Shown here one piece after another: positions 9,142 to 18,748 of a stretch of 64,000 nt of DNA. Position numbers and translations under genes: made by a program. The stretch's first letter is position 1; each line of letters opens with the position of its first letter. Location of the stretch: NCBI GenBank assembly GCA_937959115.1, contig CALGAW010000022.1, forward strand, positions 62,001 to 126,000. Direction: 5' to 3'. The stretch is from an uncultured Saprospiraceae bacterium (GTDB taxonomy: Bacteria > Bacteroidota > Bacteroidia > Chitinophagales > Saprospiraceae). The notes below the pieces were generated by a model. That model was not told the DNA's origin. It ran no database searches and saw only the letters and a program-made list of their open reading frames with translations.

Positions 9142-11052
9142 TTAAACCATATAACTCCAAGCGGAGTCGTATCCACCAACCGACTCACAGTAGTCAAGAA
9201 ATTCCCTATAAAACCGATGAGCCCCCAGTGTGCCGCTATCGCCAATCATGATCAGCTTCCTGCGTGCACGAGTCATGGCAACATTCATTCGCCGATGATC
9301 AGCTAAAAACCCAATCTCTCCGTGATCATTCGAGCGGACCAGTGAAATATAAATGACATCCCGTTCCTGCCCCTGAAACGAATCAATCGTGTTTACAGTA
9401 ATCTGTTCAAGCGCATTCAGACGTTCATCCTTCTCCATCTCTAGGCGAATGGTGATCACTTGCTCTTTGTAAGGAGAGATGATGCCGATACTTGGTAGCT
9501 CTTTATCCGCAAACTGGTCTAGCAGCTGATAAAGATGTTCTCTAATAAGAATGTATTCATCTGGGTTGTATCGACTTTTGGTTTTCGGATTTTCTACTTC
9601 ATTAAACCCACAACCTGCGGTATCAATAAACTGAAAAGGCAAGGAATATGGGGCATCGATTGGCAATATTGCCTCCGCCACAGAAACATCTGCTTTCAAT
9701 TTATTCTCGTAAAACTGTTGATTAGAAAACCCCATAATCGATTTATGCATCCGATACTGAGTATCCAGCAAACTGACGTCTTGAATTCTAGCAATACCTT
9801 TTTCAAGCAATGTCTCCATCAGCCCAGACCGTTGTGCTTTCATAGATTTTATGGTGGGAGGCAACTGTAAGGGATCTCCTACGAGTACTACCTTTTGTGC
9901 TTTGATGATGGGTATCCAAGTTGCCCCTTCCAACGCTTGAGCTGCTTCATCAATGACAACAGTCTTGAACGTTCTGTCTCTAAGTGTTCTGCTAGTAGAT
10001 CCAACCAACGTACACGTAATAACGTGTGCACCATTAATGATTTGATCAATCAAGGTGTTTTCTAGTTGAATTGCCCACTCTCCAAGTTCTTTTGCCTGTT
10101 GATACAGTTCCCTTCTGTTTTCGCGTTGCTCGTAGCCGAAGTTTCGCTTGTATTTCCTGGCTTGCCTTCTGACTTCTGCCGCCTGTTTCTTTACTTTTTT
10201 AAGGCTTTTGTTATCTGGATGATTAGAAATCTGTGCATCTAATGTATGTTGCACCAATGATTCGTCTACTCTAGAGATATTCCCTACACGCACCACATTT
10301 AATTGAAGCGCGGCCAAGCGTTCTGTAAGTAAATCGGTTGCTGCGTTACTAGGAGCACAAACCAGAATTGTACTTTCCACTTTGCTTAATTGCTTGATGG
10401 CTTGTACCAATGTTGTCGTTTTCCCAGTGCCTGGAGGTCCGTGTACAAACGCGGCGTCCTTAGCGGCTAGAATCTGTATGACTGCTTTGTTTTGAGATTC
10501 ATTGAGGGAAGGGATTGAGTATGGGTTTTGCAGATAGTTGTATTCGGGTTTCTTGTGTCCGAGTAGTATTTCGCGAAGCTCTGACAATCGATCATTCTTG
10601 GCGCTGATGACGGTATTCATTGCTTTTTCCATCTCCTTGAATGTACGATCATCAAACAAGAGGTTGATCCCCACTTTTCCGTCCTCCAGCCAGAAAGGCA
10701 TTGGATTTGAATACAGGATGATTTTAATTTTATTTTTATCAACAAAATGTACAATTCCTTTACGTTCTTCACCTTTGGTTTCCTTTTGTTCGGAAAAAAT
10801 ACTCACAACCGTTCCTGCATAGAACTTGTGGCGCTCATCAATGAACGTCGTACGTTCTACGATGACATAAGGTAGATCCCCAATTGCATATCCTGTTTTA
10901 ACAATATTTAGCGGAAACCAGGTTACTCCGTTCTTTCGTCGCTCTTCTAGCGTTAGGTTTTGGATGGTTTCCTCATAAATCCGTATCTCTTCATCTTTTT
11001 CCAGTTGTAGTAATTCAAGCGTGTCCGCTAATTCTTCCAAGCTTTTTTTCAT
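9142..11052 (-). CDS. Superfamily 1 DNA/RNA helicase, IGHMBP2/DNA2-NAM7 type
   Basis: A 636-residue ATPase. I start at the ATG at 11052 (MKKSLEELADTLELL); the longer frame to 11097 adds 15 residues unlike the family. Visible motifs in order: Walker A GPPGTGKTTTL, Ia CAPSNAATDLL, Walker B VVIDEAAQALE, III LVGDPLQLPPT, IV/V IGIISPYKEQV and TVNTIDSFQGQERDVIY, VI NVAMTRARRKLIMIGD. An N-terminal beta-barrel region with a helical start (EEIRIYEETI) is typical of the IGHMBP2/SMUBP-2-like bacterial group. These are 5'-3' nucleic-acid translocases of poorly defined role. It appears monocistronic. Confidence 0.9.
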   Translation of the reverse strand: MKKSLEELADTLELLQLEKDEEIRIYEETIQNLTLEERRKNGVTWFPLNIVKTGYAIGDLPYVIVERTTFIDERHKFYAGTVVSIFSEQKETKGEERKGIVHFVDKNKIKIILYSNPMPFWLEDGKVGINLLFDDRTFKEMEKAMNTVISAKNDRLSELREILLGHKKPEYNYLQNPYSIPSLNESQNKAVIQILAAKDAAFVHGPPGTGKTTTLVQAIKQLSKVESTILVCAPSNAATDLLTERLAALQLNVVRVGNISRVDESLVQHTLDAQISNHPDNKSLKKVKKQAAEVRRQARKYKRNFGYEQRENRRELYQQAKELGEWAIQLENTLIDQIINGAHVITCTLVGSTSRTLRDRTFKTVVIDEAAQALEGATWIPIIKAQKVVLVGDPLQLPPTIKSMKAQRSGLMETLLEKGIARIQDVSLLDTQYRMHKSIMGFSNQQFYENKLKADVSVAEAILPIDAPYSLPFQFIDTAGCGFNEVENPKTKSRYNPDEYILIREHLYQLLDQFADKELPSIGIISPYKEQVITIRLEMEKDERLNALEQITVNTIDSFQGQERDVIYISLVRSNDHGEIGFLADHRRMNVAMTRARRKLIMIGDSGTLGAHRFYREFLDYCESVGGYDSAWSYMV

Positions 11053-11160
11053 ATTGCAAAAGTGATGAATTTTTGTTACAAACAAAATTTGTTTCACAAA
11101 GATTCAATTCGAAGTTCCCCAATTTGAGATTGATTAACCATTGCTTATACGGTAATAATT

Positions 11161-11200
11161 AAAAAAGTGGTGATTATTAGTTAGAATCACCACTTTTCAA
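11161..11200 (-). terminator. Intrinsic terminator of the 51-residue repeat protein gene
   Basis: A 13-bp stem (AAAAGTGGTGATT / AATCACCACTTTT) with a short loop. On the minus strand it is followed by a T-run, directly after the stop codon of the gene at 11222. Confidence 0.85.
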
Positions 11201-11221
11201 CGTTGCTATTAAACGATTTTT

Positions 11222-14200
11222 TTAATCAAAATAAACTAGTATTTCTGAATCAGAATTATTTGAAAACACACATTCCCCTCCACTTAAAGGAACGACTGAA
11301 GCAGTAATCGTAGTTTGTCCCGTAGTTGCTTGTGGGTCGTAAGAGCCAGAAAAACCTAACGCTGTTCTTGTCCCAGCGTTTAAAACACCTGCGTACTTGA
11401 AGGTGTGTACTAATCCGTTATCTCCAACATAGGACCAACTTGGATTGTCAACAATAGTAAGCGCGACAAAGGTTAAGGTAGGATCCCAAGAGAACGTTAG
11501 TCGTGGATCAGAAGGAATACGTACATTGATTGCAGAACCATCAGTATCAAACTGGTTTAACTCCGTAATCTCAATAGCCACCCCCACAAAAGAAACACCT
11601 GAAATATTCCCAGGAAGAATAGAGACGATTGGTGTTAAATCAGGGCATTGTACTGGACAACCACTTTGGTCAGCAGTAACGGGCAAGGTAATGCTACCGT
11701 CGTCGTAATCACAAGGATCTTCAGGGTCCGTGCTATCAACACATTCAGTAATATTAGTGACCCCGTCACCATCACAATCGACATTAGCCAATGGATGTGT
11801 TGGGTTTCCTGCAATTATACCGCAAATTGTATTTGGGCCATCGATCACCGACTGACAATCATCTGTTGGGTTGCTCGGATCTTCACCTGTAGAACATTCT
11901 GTAATGTTATCCACACCTCCGCCATCACAATCAAGTGTTGCCATTGGATGATTTGGGTTTCCTGCAATTAAGAAACAGATATTCGTTCCTTCATCAAAGG
12001 CCGATTGACAATCATCTAAAGGATCTGAGGGGTCTTCCCCATTAATACATTCCGTATAATTGTCTACACCGCCATCATCACAATCAAGTGAAGCAAGTGG
12101 ATGCGCTTGATTGTTCCCAATAACCAAACAAATATTGATACTGCCATCCAATGCTGAAGTACAGTCATCACCTGGATCACTAGGGTCTTCTCCAGTAATA
12201 CATTCCGTATAATTATCTATACCACCTCCATCACAGTCAAGGGCAGCCATCGGATGGTTTTGATTTCCTGAAATGATTGTACAGATGTTTGTTCCTGCAT
12301 TAAAGGCGGCCTGACAGTCATCAGTTGGGTCGCTTGGATCTTCTCCATTAATACATTCCGTATAGTTGTTTACTCCACCATTGTCGCAGTCTAACATTGC
12401 CATAGGATGATTTTGGTTGCCACCAATCAATGCACAAATGTTCAAGTTGTTGTCAAAAGCGGCTTGACAATCATCTCCAGGATTGCTTGGATCTTTTCCA
12501 GTAATACATTCGAGAATATTGCTAACACCCCCTCCATCACAATCCAGTTGTGCCATTGGATGACTCTGATTCCCTGCAATGATTATACAGATATTAATCC
12601 CAGCATCAAAGGCCGCCTGACAGTCATCTGATGGTTCGTTGGGGTTTTCTCCATTTAAACATTCAATGTAATTGCTGACCCCACCATTATCACAGTCTTC
12701 ATTTGCAAGAATATGATTCGGGTCAAGTTGTCCACTTCCATTTACTATAATGGTACAAATGTTTGTTCCACTTGCAATTAATGAATTGCAATCTGCACAG
12801 CCAGAGCAAGTAATAGAGCCTGAAAGTACTGTAGGCAAGGCACATGCTGCTGGCGCATTAGCAAGCCCAAGTACCGTAGAAGTAGTTGAAAAGTCATAGT
12901 TTATTGTGGTACCATTGACGGTACATGCTTGATTGGCTGTAAAGGTTACACAAGCGGCACCTGCCCCTGTTTGTAATTGTACTTCTGGAGTACCGCAACC
13001 ACTTCCATCATCTATTACCGCAACAGAAAGAGCGGCGGGGTAAAGTGTTGACTCATATCGTTGTATTACACAAGAGTTTGGCCCTTGGTAGTATTCTCCA
13101 AACGAACCATCTCCTGCAGAATCATAGTCTCTATCCCAAGGAACAACAAAGTAGGTAACGTTGACTGGTGCACATCCATTAAAAGTAATAATTGCTGTAC
13201 CCGTTCGTGTTGATTGACAAATTGAAGTTCCCCATGGTTGTCCTAATGCACCATCCCAAATCAAATCGGGATTCACGTTGCTAAGCGGAAAGCTATCAAT
13301 GTAAATATTCCCCATCATTGGATCATATCCAGCTGGGGCAACAGAAGGGACACCACCAGGAGCATAAAGAAAGAAGTTTAGATCAGTATCTGTTCGTTGT
13401 CCTGCCTTACATCCAGCGTTTTGTGTCCAAGAAGATCCTTGCCCACTGCAGATGTCGTTTGCTGTAAAGGAGTAAAGTTGATCACAGACAGAACCGACTT
13501 CAGAAATATTCATACAGTGTTCATATAACAAGTCTCCCGCTTCAACAGCGCAAGGAATACCTGGGCCAGAATTTCCTGACTCCCAAGTAGCAGCACCCCA
13601 GTCAATTGTATGGCAGACTTTGTAGGTGTTGCCAATGGTCAGCCCTCTTACGCTTGCAGCCGTGTTATTGAGCGCTTGGTTGGTTTGTCTTACAACGACA
13701 CCGCCTACACCGTTTACATTACTACAATTGTTATCGTAAACAGCAACGGTAGTTGTTCCAACGCAAATCGGTAGTGTGAAACCAACCACTCCCATAAACG
13801 TGGGGAAATTGGCCCCAGGCAAGGTAGCAGTCCATTCACTACAATGGGTATACGATTGATTCCCGTCTACTGGTAATCCGCCGGTGAAGGTGGTTAAGTC
13901 TCCGTAGACGTTGCATCCTACAAGGGATCCGTTTCCACTCCATCCTACTGAGGCATTAGCTCTTGCGGTAACGAATAGTGGCCCCCCAGGACTGTTTGCA
14001 TAATTAGCTGATGTCTGATTGGTGTAGCAAGGGTAGTTGCCACAACCGTTGGTCGCTATTGCTGCACAAGTAGTTGCACAAGTGACAGGAGGGTTGAGGT
14101 TGCCATTTTTCTGATTACCTGGATCTGTTCGTTGATATTGGACGACCACATTTCTGTCAACATTTCCTTGTGTTGTGACTTCGCTTAAACTGGGGAGGCT

Positions 14201-14338
14201 ATTACGTTGAAACTGAATACTCGGTTTATTTTTATCGAGGCATTCTTCTAGAAGTAATTGATTCGTATTTTTAGTTTGACCATTGACTTGGAAGGAAAGC
14301 AAAGGCAAAAAGATAATTAAGAGTATAATCCTTTTCAT
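11222..14338 (-). CDS. Large secreted protein with tandem 51-residue Asp/Cys repeats
   Basis: 1038 residues with a signal peptide (IILLIIFLPLLSFQVNG). Residues about 90-480 are a Cys-rich beta region with no family I can name (CAAIATNGCGNYPCYTN, then VPWDRDYDSAGDGSFGEYY). From about residue 515 to 880 there are seven tandem units of about 51 residues. Each has the frame DDCQxxF, NIC, IIAGNxxHPMA, LDCDGGGVxNxxECxxGxDPSDP. The acidic Cys-paired cores resemble thrombospondin type-3 calcium-binding repeats. The C-terminal about 120 residues (VSFVGVAIEITELNQFDTDG onward) look like an Ig/DUF11-like fold. I see no canonical T9SS A or B sorting domain, so its export route beyond Sec is open. Confidence 0.72.
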   Translation of the reverse strand: MKRIILLIIFLPLLSFQVNGQTKNTNQLLLEECLDKNKPSIQFQRNSLPSLSEVTTQGNVDRNVVVQYQRTDPGNQKNGNLNPPVTCATTCAAIATNGCGNYPCYTNQTSANYANSPGGPLFVTARANASVGWSGNGSLVGCNVYGDLTTFTGGLPVDGNQSYTHCSEWTATLPGANFPTFMGVVGFTLPICVGTTTVAVYDNNCSNVNGVGGVVVRQTNQALNNTAASVRGLTIGNTYKVCHTIDWGAATWESGNSGPGIPCAVEAGDLLYEHCMNISEVGSVCDQLYSFTANDICSGQGSSWTQNAGCKAGQRTDTDLNFFLYAPGGVPSVAPAGYDPMMGNIYIDSFPLSNVNPDLIWDGALGQPWGTSICQSTRTGTAIITFNGCAPVNVTYFVVPWDRDYDSAGDGSFGEYYQGPNSCVIQRYESTLYPAALSVAVIDDGSGCGTPEVQLQTGAGAACVTFTANQACTVNGTTINYDFSTTSTVLGLANAPAACALPTVLSGSITCSGCADCNSLIASGTNICTIIVNGSGQLDPNHILANEDCDNGGVSNYIECLNGENPNEPSDDCQAAFDAGINICIIIAGNQSHPMAQLDCDGGGVSNILECITGKDPSNPGDDCQAAFDNNLNICALIGGNQNHPMAMLDCDNGGVNNYTECINGEDPSDPTDDCQAAFNAGTNICTIISGNQNHPMAALDCDGGGIDNYTECITGEDPSDPGDDCTSALDGSINICLVIGNNQAHPLASLDCDDGGVDNYTECINGEDPSDPLDDCQSAFDEGTNICFLIAGNPNHPMATLDCDGGGVDNITECSTGEDPSNPTDDCQSVIDGPNTICGIIAGNPTHPLANVDCDGDGVTNITECVDSTDPEDPCDYDDGSITLPVTADQSGCPVQCPDLTPIVSILPGNISGVSFVGVAIEITELNQFDTDGSAINVRIPSDPRLTFSWDPTLTFVALTIVDNPSWSYVGDNGLVHTFKYAGVLNAGTRTALGFSGSYDPQATTGQTTITASVVPLSGGECVFSNNSDSEILVYFD
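11700..12790 (-). repeat. About seven tandem coding repeats of about 153 bp
   Basis: The DNA encoding the 51-residue units repeats at about 153-bp intervals. Examples on the + strand are the recurring words ACATTCCGTATAAT and CATTGGATGATT. Copies differ by many silent and conservative changes, so this is an aged tandem array within a gene, not a CRISPR. Confidence 0.8.
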
Positions 14339-14578
14339 ATGATAGTTTTTGGTTGATAATCGTAAATTGAATTCGTTTAGTGTAAAAACCTAAGGGTCGT
14401 CTATGATTGTAGAATATTGATTGTCAATGAAATGGTTGATTCGTGTATATTGCCAGTTAAGTTTTTTAAGAATTCGTTAACTTAAATATAACATATTTTA
14501 ACTTAATTACATCTTAAGATTTCCTTTTTTAGGCACTTGCGAGCATTAATTCCAATTTTTTAACCATAAATAGATCCC

Positions 14579-15316
14579 TTGAAAAATCAAGAAAACACAG
14601 ATCAATCAGATACGATTAGATTGAATAAATTTGTTGCGAATGCAGGTATTTGCTCAAGAAGAAAAGCAGATGTTTTTATTGCAAATGGACATGTAACAGT
14701 AAATGACACGGTTGTTAAAGAAATGGGGCATCGAGTGAAAACAACAGATGTGGTTAAATTTGATGGGAAGGTGATTGAGGTTGCGACTGATTTTGTTTAT
14801 TTTTTGTTGAACAAACCAAAGAATACAATTACCACGACAAGTGATGAGAAAGGAAGGAGAACGGTCATGGACATTCTTAGTAATGCTACCACAGCTCGCA
14901 TCTACCCCGTCGGAAGACTTGATCGTGCAACAACAGGGCTGCTATTGTTGACAAATGATGGACAACTGGCAAAAAAGTTATCACACCCTAGCCATAATGT
15001 GAAAAAAGTGTATCAAGTAGAACTAGATAAACCTCTAGCAAAAAAACACTATGATTTGGTTAAAGCGGGCATTGAGCTTGAAGATGGTCCTGTACCTGTA
15101 GATGCTATCCACTACTTAGAGGAAAGTCATCTTATTGGAATAGAAATACATATTGGGCGAAACAGAATCGTAAGAAGAATCTTTGAGTCCTTTGGTTATC
15201 GAATTGTCAAACTAGACCGAATGTATTATGCGGGATTGACTAAAAAAGATTTGCCTAGAGGTCGTTTTAGAAACCTTACCGAAAAAGAAATTATAATGCT
15301 AAAACATTTTACTTAA
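14579..15316 (+). CDS. rluB: 23S rRNA pseudouridine synthase, RluB/RsuA family
   Basis: 245 residues. The start is TTG at 14579: an in-frame TAA sits four codons upstream, and the S4 domain begins at residue 12, so no later ATG fits. The S4 RNA-binding domain is at about 12-58 (IRLNKFVANAGICSRRKAD). The catalytic domain carries the RsuA-family motif GRLDRATTGLLLLTNDG with Asp115 as the likely nucleophile, then GRNRIVRRIFESFGY. The family isomerises a single uridine in 23S (RluB, RluF) or 16S (RsuA) rRNA. RluB is the usual Bacteroidota assignment, but specificity is not certain from sequence. Confidence 0.85.
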   Translation: MKNQENTDQSDTIRLNKFVANAGICSRRKADVFIANGHVTVNDTVVKEMGHRVKTTDVVKFDGKVIEVATDFVYFLLNKPKNTITTTSDEKGRRTVMDILSNATTARIYPVGRLDRATTGLLLLTNDGQLAKKLSHPSHNVKKVYQVELDKPLAKKHYDLVKAGIELEDGPVPVDAIHYLEESHLIGIEIHIGRNRIVRRIFESFGYRIVKLDRMYYAGLTKKDLPRGRFRNLTEKEIIMLKHFT

Positions 15317-15347
15317 TTGTAACTCAACATATCGAAGTAAAATTTGT

Positions 15348-15355
15348 TAACTTTG
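15348..15355 (+). promoter_or_regulatory. -7 promoter element upstream of the Nfu-type gene
   Basis: TAACTTTG matches TAnnTTTG exactly, 50 bases before the ATG at 15406 and 32 bases after the preceding stop codon. A TTG lies 28 nt upstream, too far for a standard -33, so only half of the promoter is convincing. Confidence 0.4.
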
Positions 15356-15405
15356 TAAAGACGTACTATTAGTACTTAGTCTAAATAGCTAAAAGAAAAA
15401 ATCAT

Positions 15406-16014
15406 ATGTCTACATTAACGAAGGGGCCAGTAATGCTTTATACAGAGCAAACACCAAATCCAGAATCATTGAAATTCGTGACCAACAGAATGCTTTATCC
15501 ACACAATACAGCTGATTTTAGAGAAGTGGATTTGGCCAAAAAGTGGTCGCCCCTTGCTACAACTTTGTTTGATTTTCCTTATGTAAAAGGTGTCTATATT
15601 TCCCAGAATTACGTCACCATAACGAAAGAGTTTAATTATCAATGGGAAGATATTATGCTCAAATTGAAGGAATACATCAAGGAGTATGTAGAAGCAGATA
15701 AGCCGATTATCAATGAAGGTTTTGAAGAAGTAAAAGCGAAGTTAGATCAGGAAAACCTTGAAACATATGAAGGAGATGATAAGGAAATCGTTACCAAAAT
15801 AATGAACCTCATCGAAACCTACGTGAAGCCAGCAGTAGAAATGGATGGGGGAAACATTGAATTCAAATCCTACAAAGAAGGCGTTGTGACTGTTATCATG
15901 CAAGGTTCTTGCAGCGGTTGTCCATCAAGTACTGTAACACTTAAAGCAGGTATTGAGGGAATGCTCCAACGGATGGTTCCTGAGGTAAAGGAAGTGGTTT
16001 CTGAAATGGGGTAG
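15406..16014 (+). CDS. NifU/Nfu-type iron-sulfur carrier protein
   Basis: 202 residues. Residues about 10-100 form the Nfu N-terminal (scaffold) domain (YTEQTPNPESLKFVTNRML, FPYVKGVYISQNYVTITK). Residues about 125-200 form the NifU C-terminal domain with the cluster-binding CxxC (GSCSGCPSST). Nfu proteins receive Fe-S clusters and pass them to apoproteins in the cytoplasm. The two-domain form is usual in Bacteroidota and mitochondria. Other SUF genes are not adjacent. Confidence 0.92.
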   Translation: MSTLTKGPVMLYTEQTPNPESLKFVTNRMLYPHNTADFREVDLAKKWSPLATTLFDFPYVKGVYISQNYVTITKEFNYQWEDIMLKLKEYIKEYVEADKPIINEGFEEVKAKLDQENLETYEGDDKEIVTKIMNLIETYVKPAVEMDGGNIEFKSYKEGVVTVIMQGSCSGCPSSTVTLKAGIEGMLQRMVPEVKEVVSEMG

Positions 16015-16170
16015 AATTGAACATTAATAATTGTTTATTTCGGTTTTATTCAATAAAAATGAATTGTCTTTCTATCTGATTCATAGACAATTAAGTCACT
16101 TTGTCTGAAGGCTAAACTATTTTTATATCAAAAAAATATGGTTCTTAAGAATCCAATAAGGAAATATTAT

Positions 16171-16178
16171 TACTTTTG
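16171..16178 (+). promoter_or_regulatory. -7 element abutting the lipid-kinase start
   Basis: TACTTTTG matches TAnnTTTG and ends only 5 bases before the ATG at 16184. If used, transcription would begin at or near the start codon and give a leaderless mRNA. No clear -33 TTG was found at the right distance. Confidence 0.35.
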
Positions 16179-16183
16179 GTGTC

Positions 16184-17116
16184 ATGAATCTTGAAGACAA
16201 ATGGTTTGTAATTGTTAACCCTACTGCTGGGCACAATAAAGGTGGAAAGCGATGGCCTTCAATTTCTAAAATGCTAACAGATGCTGGGATCTCACACGAT
16301 TTTGAGCTAACACAACGTCGGGGACACGGAGCGCTCTTGGCTAGAAATTCTATTCGAAAAGGATATCGAAAAATAATTGCCGTTGGAGGTGATGGAACGA
16401 ATAATGAAGTGGTCAACGGCATTATGAAACAAAAGGTAGTGCAGAGTAGCGAAATAAAATACTGCGTTATCGCTATGGGAACCGGAAATGACTGGATCAG
16501 AACACACAAAATCCCTAAAAACACGAAGAAGGTAATTGAGGTCATCAAACGCGGTAAAACAACCTTGCAAGATATCGGTATTGTCAATTACACCACCAAG
16601 GGAAACCAAGGACGTCGCTTTTTTGCAAACGTAGCAGGCATGTCTTACGATGCATATGTCGTGAAAGCATCTAACGAACGACGAAACTTCGTTACCAATC
16701 AACTGTTTTATCTGTACTTGGTGTTTGAGTGCTTGTTCCGCTTTAAGACAAAACTAGCAAAAGTGATCTTCGATGATCAGCAAGTCACAGGTTCTTTTTT
16801 TACAATTAATATAGGCGTTTGCAAATATTCGGGCGGTGGTATGCAGTTCGTTCCTCATGCTAATTATGATGATGGTAAATTTGCTTTGACACTAGCCAAA
16901 GATGCCACTAAAATGGACTTAATCATGAATACCCCTCGGCTTTACAAAGGCACGATAGGAGATCACCCAAAAATTCATACACACTACGCTAAGAGTATTC
17001 GGGTAGAAAGCGCAGAAGCAGCACCTACACTATTAGAAGTGGATGGTGAGTATGTTGGCGAAACCCCTGTCGAGTTCTCCCTAATAGAGAAAGCCTTGCG
17101 GGTTGTAATTCCTTAA
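16184..17116 (+). CDS. Diacylglycerol/lipid kinase family protein (YegS/DgkB type)
   Basis: 310 residues, cytoplasmic. N-terminal DAGK catalytic domain: VIVNPTAGHNKGGKRW, ELTQRRGHGALLA, and the nucleotide-binding GGDGTNNEVVNGIM near residue 70, followed by MGTGNDW. The C-terminal half is the usual beta-sandwich (TINIGVCKYSGGGMQFVPHA) ending in the substrate-site segment EVDGEYVGETPVEFSL. Members phosphorylate diacylglycerol, sphingosine-like or other lipids with ATP. Substrate is not decidable here; Saprospiria-type sphingolipids make a sphingoid base possible. Confidence 0.9.
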   Translation: MNLEDKWFVIVNPTAGHNKGGKRWPSISKMLTDAGISHDFELTQRRGHGALLARNSIRKGYRKIIAVGGDGTNNEVVNGIMKQKVVQSSEIKYCVIAMGTGNDWIRTHKIPKNTKKVIEVIKRGKTTLQDIGIVNYTTKGNQGRRFFANVAGMSYDAYVVKASNERRNFVTNQLFYLYLVFECLFRFKTKLAKVIFDDQQVTGSFFTINIGVCKYSGGGMQFVPHANYDDGKFALTLAKDATKMDLIMNTPRLYKGTIGDHPKIHTHYAKSIRVESAEAAPTLLEVDGEYVGETPVEFSLIEKALRVVIP

Positions 17117-17118
17117 GA

Positions 17119-17143
17119 CCTAGTGCCTCTCTGAGACACTAGG
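17119..17143. terminator. Hairpin between convergent genes
   Basis: CCTAGTG pairs perfectly with CACTAGG, with an inner CTC/GAG pairing, directly after the lipid-kinase stop. There is no T-run on either side, so intrinsic termination is uncertain; it may be a 3'-end stabiliser. Confidence 0.45.
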
Positions 17144-17175
17144 CGTTCATCGCGTATCTTTTACTTGAAATCTCC

Positions 17176-18546
17176 TTATTCAACAATCACTTTCCCGCTG
17201 TAAGCTTTCCCATCTTGACGAATCAGATAACTGTAAAACCCAGCTGGCAAGTCTCCTAGAGATAGAGTATGGTCTGTAAGCTGTTGGCTGATGACGCGTT
17301 GGCCGCTTGCATTGTAAAACTCCACAGATATCGGGTCAAGCGTGTTCTCCAGTGTTATAGTTAGTTTGTCACTTGCTGGATTCGGGAAAACGGAATGGCT
17401 ATCAGAACTAGTAAAGAGCGGCTCAGAAACAGCACTCACCAAATCTGTCCAGTAGTACGTTCCTCCTAAATAAGGCTCTAACACTCCATTATTGTTTGCG
17501 CGTTCGTGAGTATACGAAAGTAACTGATGTCTGCATTCCTCTTCTGTAAGTGTGGTCTCTAGGACTGCGTAAGGATAAGCATCGTCATAAACGTAATTAT
17601 GGCTATAACTTGGAACCAACGTTTGAGTGGCAAAGTCGTTCTGATAGTACGTCTCATTCGCCAAATTATTTGCTGCGTCAATGTATTGGACTAATCTATT
17701 AGAAACAATCCAATTACTAAAGTCCCAATCTGAGTTCTCCATTACTTTACCCCAGACAGGGTAACTAATATCCAATTTATAATCATTTTCCCAATTGCCA
17801 TTAAACATTTCGCTTGTAAGCTCTTGCGTTAAGTCGTTGTTCATATTGTAAGTATAGTCTGTTTTGCTATCAATTTCCCAATTGCCATATGTCATATAAT
17901 AAAGCTCAGTAAGGGAAACCAAATTATTTGTATTGTAGGAGTATACCCATTTTGAAGCATCTTCCCATTGTCCATTTGTGTTTGTTTGAGAAATAATTTC
18001 TAAGCGTTCTCCTGAAGTATTATAGGTAATGATCCCCTTTTCATCAAAAATCCATGTTTGGCTTGAGCTATCCCAATAACTTAAGACAAATTCAGTTAAC
18101 AGGTTATTATTGTAAGATAGAACATAACGTCCGCGTGTATCAAATGTACCATTGCTACTATTCCAATCTTCAAAATAAGCTCGTTCAATTAAGTTGTCAT
18201 TTGTATCATAATAATTTTCTAGTCGACTTCCATATTCCCAAGGCATACCAATACCATATTTGTTGTAGGATTCCTCTATTGTTCTATTATTTATCGAATC
18301 ATAGCGGAAGATATCCCTTCTAGCAAACCCCGAAAAGGTAGTATCTGAACCATTGTATTCTAAAATTAGACTATCTAATTGTTTAATTTTCACACCTTTC
18401 TTTAAGGAAATTGATGGGTTTTTCAAGTCATAAATCTCCTTTTGTTTTTCATTAGATAGATTCAAATCATTAAAGAATGACTGGGCAGAAATTAATGAGG
18501 AGATTAACAGAAACAAGAACAGGTTTAAACATTTTTTCATTTTCAA
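17176..18546 (-). CDS. T9SS type A sorting-domain protein, secreted, unknown function
   Basis: 456 residues with a signal peptide (LNLFLFLLISSLISAQS). The body (about 60-350) is a series of RHS/YD-like short beta repeats of about 40 residues (NTNNLVSLTELYYMTYG, YNMNNDLTQELTSEMFNG) that track Tyr-Asn and Asn-Asp motifs. The last about 75 residues are a T9SS type A sorting domain (VFPNPASDKLTITLENT, DLPAGFYSYLIRQDGK), predicting export across the outer membrane and surface attachment or release. Function is unknown. Confidence 0.85.
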   Translation of the reverse strand: MKMKKCLNLFLFLLISSLISAQSFFNDLNLSNEKQKEIYDLKNPSISLKKGVKIKQLDSLILEYNGSDTTFSGFARRDIFRYDSINNRTIEESYNKYGIGMPWEYGSRLENYYDTNDNLIERAYFEDWNSSNGTFDTRGRYVLSYNNNLLTEFVLSYWDSSSQTWIFDEKGIITYNTSGERLEIISQTNTNGQWEDASKWVYSYNTNNLVSLTELYYMTYGNWEIDSKTDYTYNMNNDLTQELTSEMFNGNWENDYKLDISYPVWGKVMENSDWDFSNWIVSNRLVQYIDAANNLANETYYQNDFATQTLVPSYSHNYVYDDAYPYAVLETTLTEEECRHQLLSYTHERANNNGVLEPYLGGTYYWTDLVSAVSEPLFTSSDSHSVFPNPASDKLTITLENTLDPISVEFYNASGQRVISQQLTDHTLSLGDLPAGFYSYLIRQDGKAYSGKVIVE

Positions 18547-18748
18547 AGTTTTAGTGATTTATTACGTTTTACTTACCTTATACCATTAAATCCTCTTAGG
18601 TAAACAATTGGAAAAAATTAAATGCCTTACCGATCTAAAATCGCTTTTCAACAGTATATTTCCGATTTTATTTAAAATAATAGTCATTGTGGAAACTATT
18701 TTACGTAGAAATCTGTTTTGGTAGAAAATTTGCTTTAAATTGCAAGGG

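Noticed and set aside
11700-12790. Regularly spaced repeats resembling a CRISPR array
   Set aside because: They are in frame within a secreted-protein gene, diverge by silent changes and have a 153-bp period matching 51 codons; no cas genes are near.
16040-16110. Terminator after the Nfu gene
   Set aside because: AATTGTCT and AGACAATT pair but with an unpaired bulge and no T-run; too weak to list.
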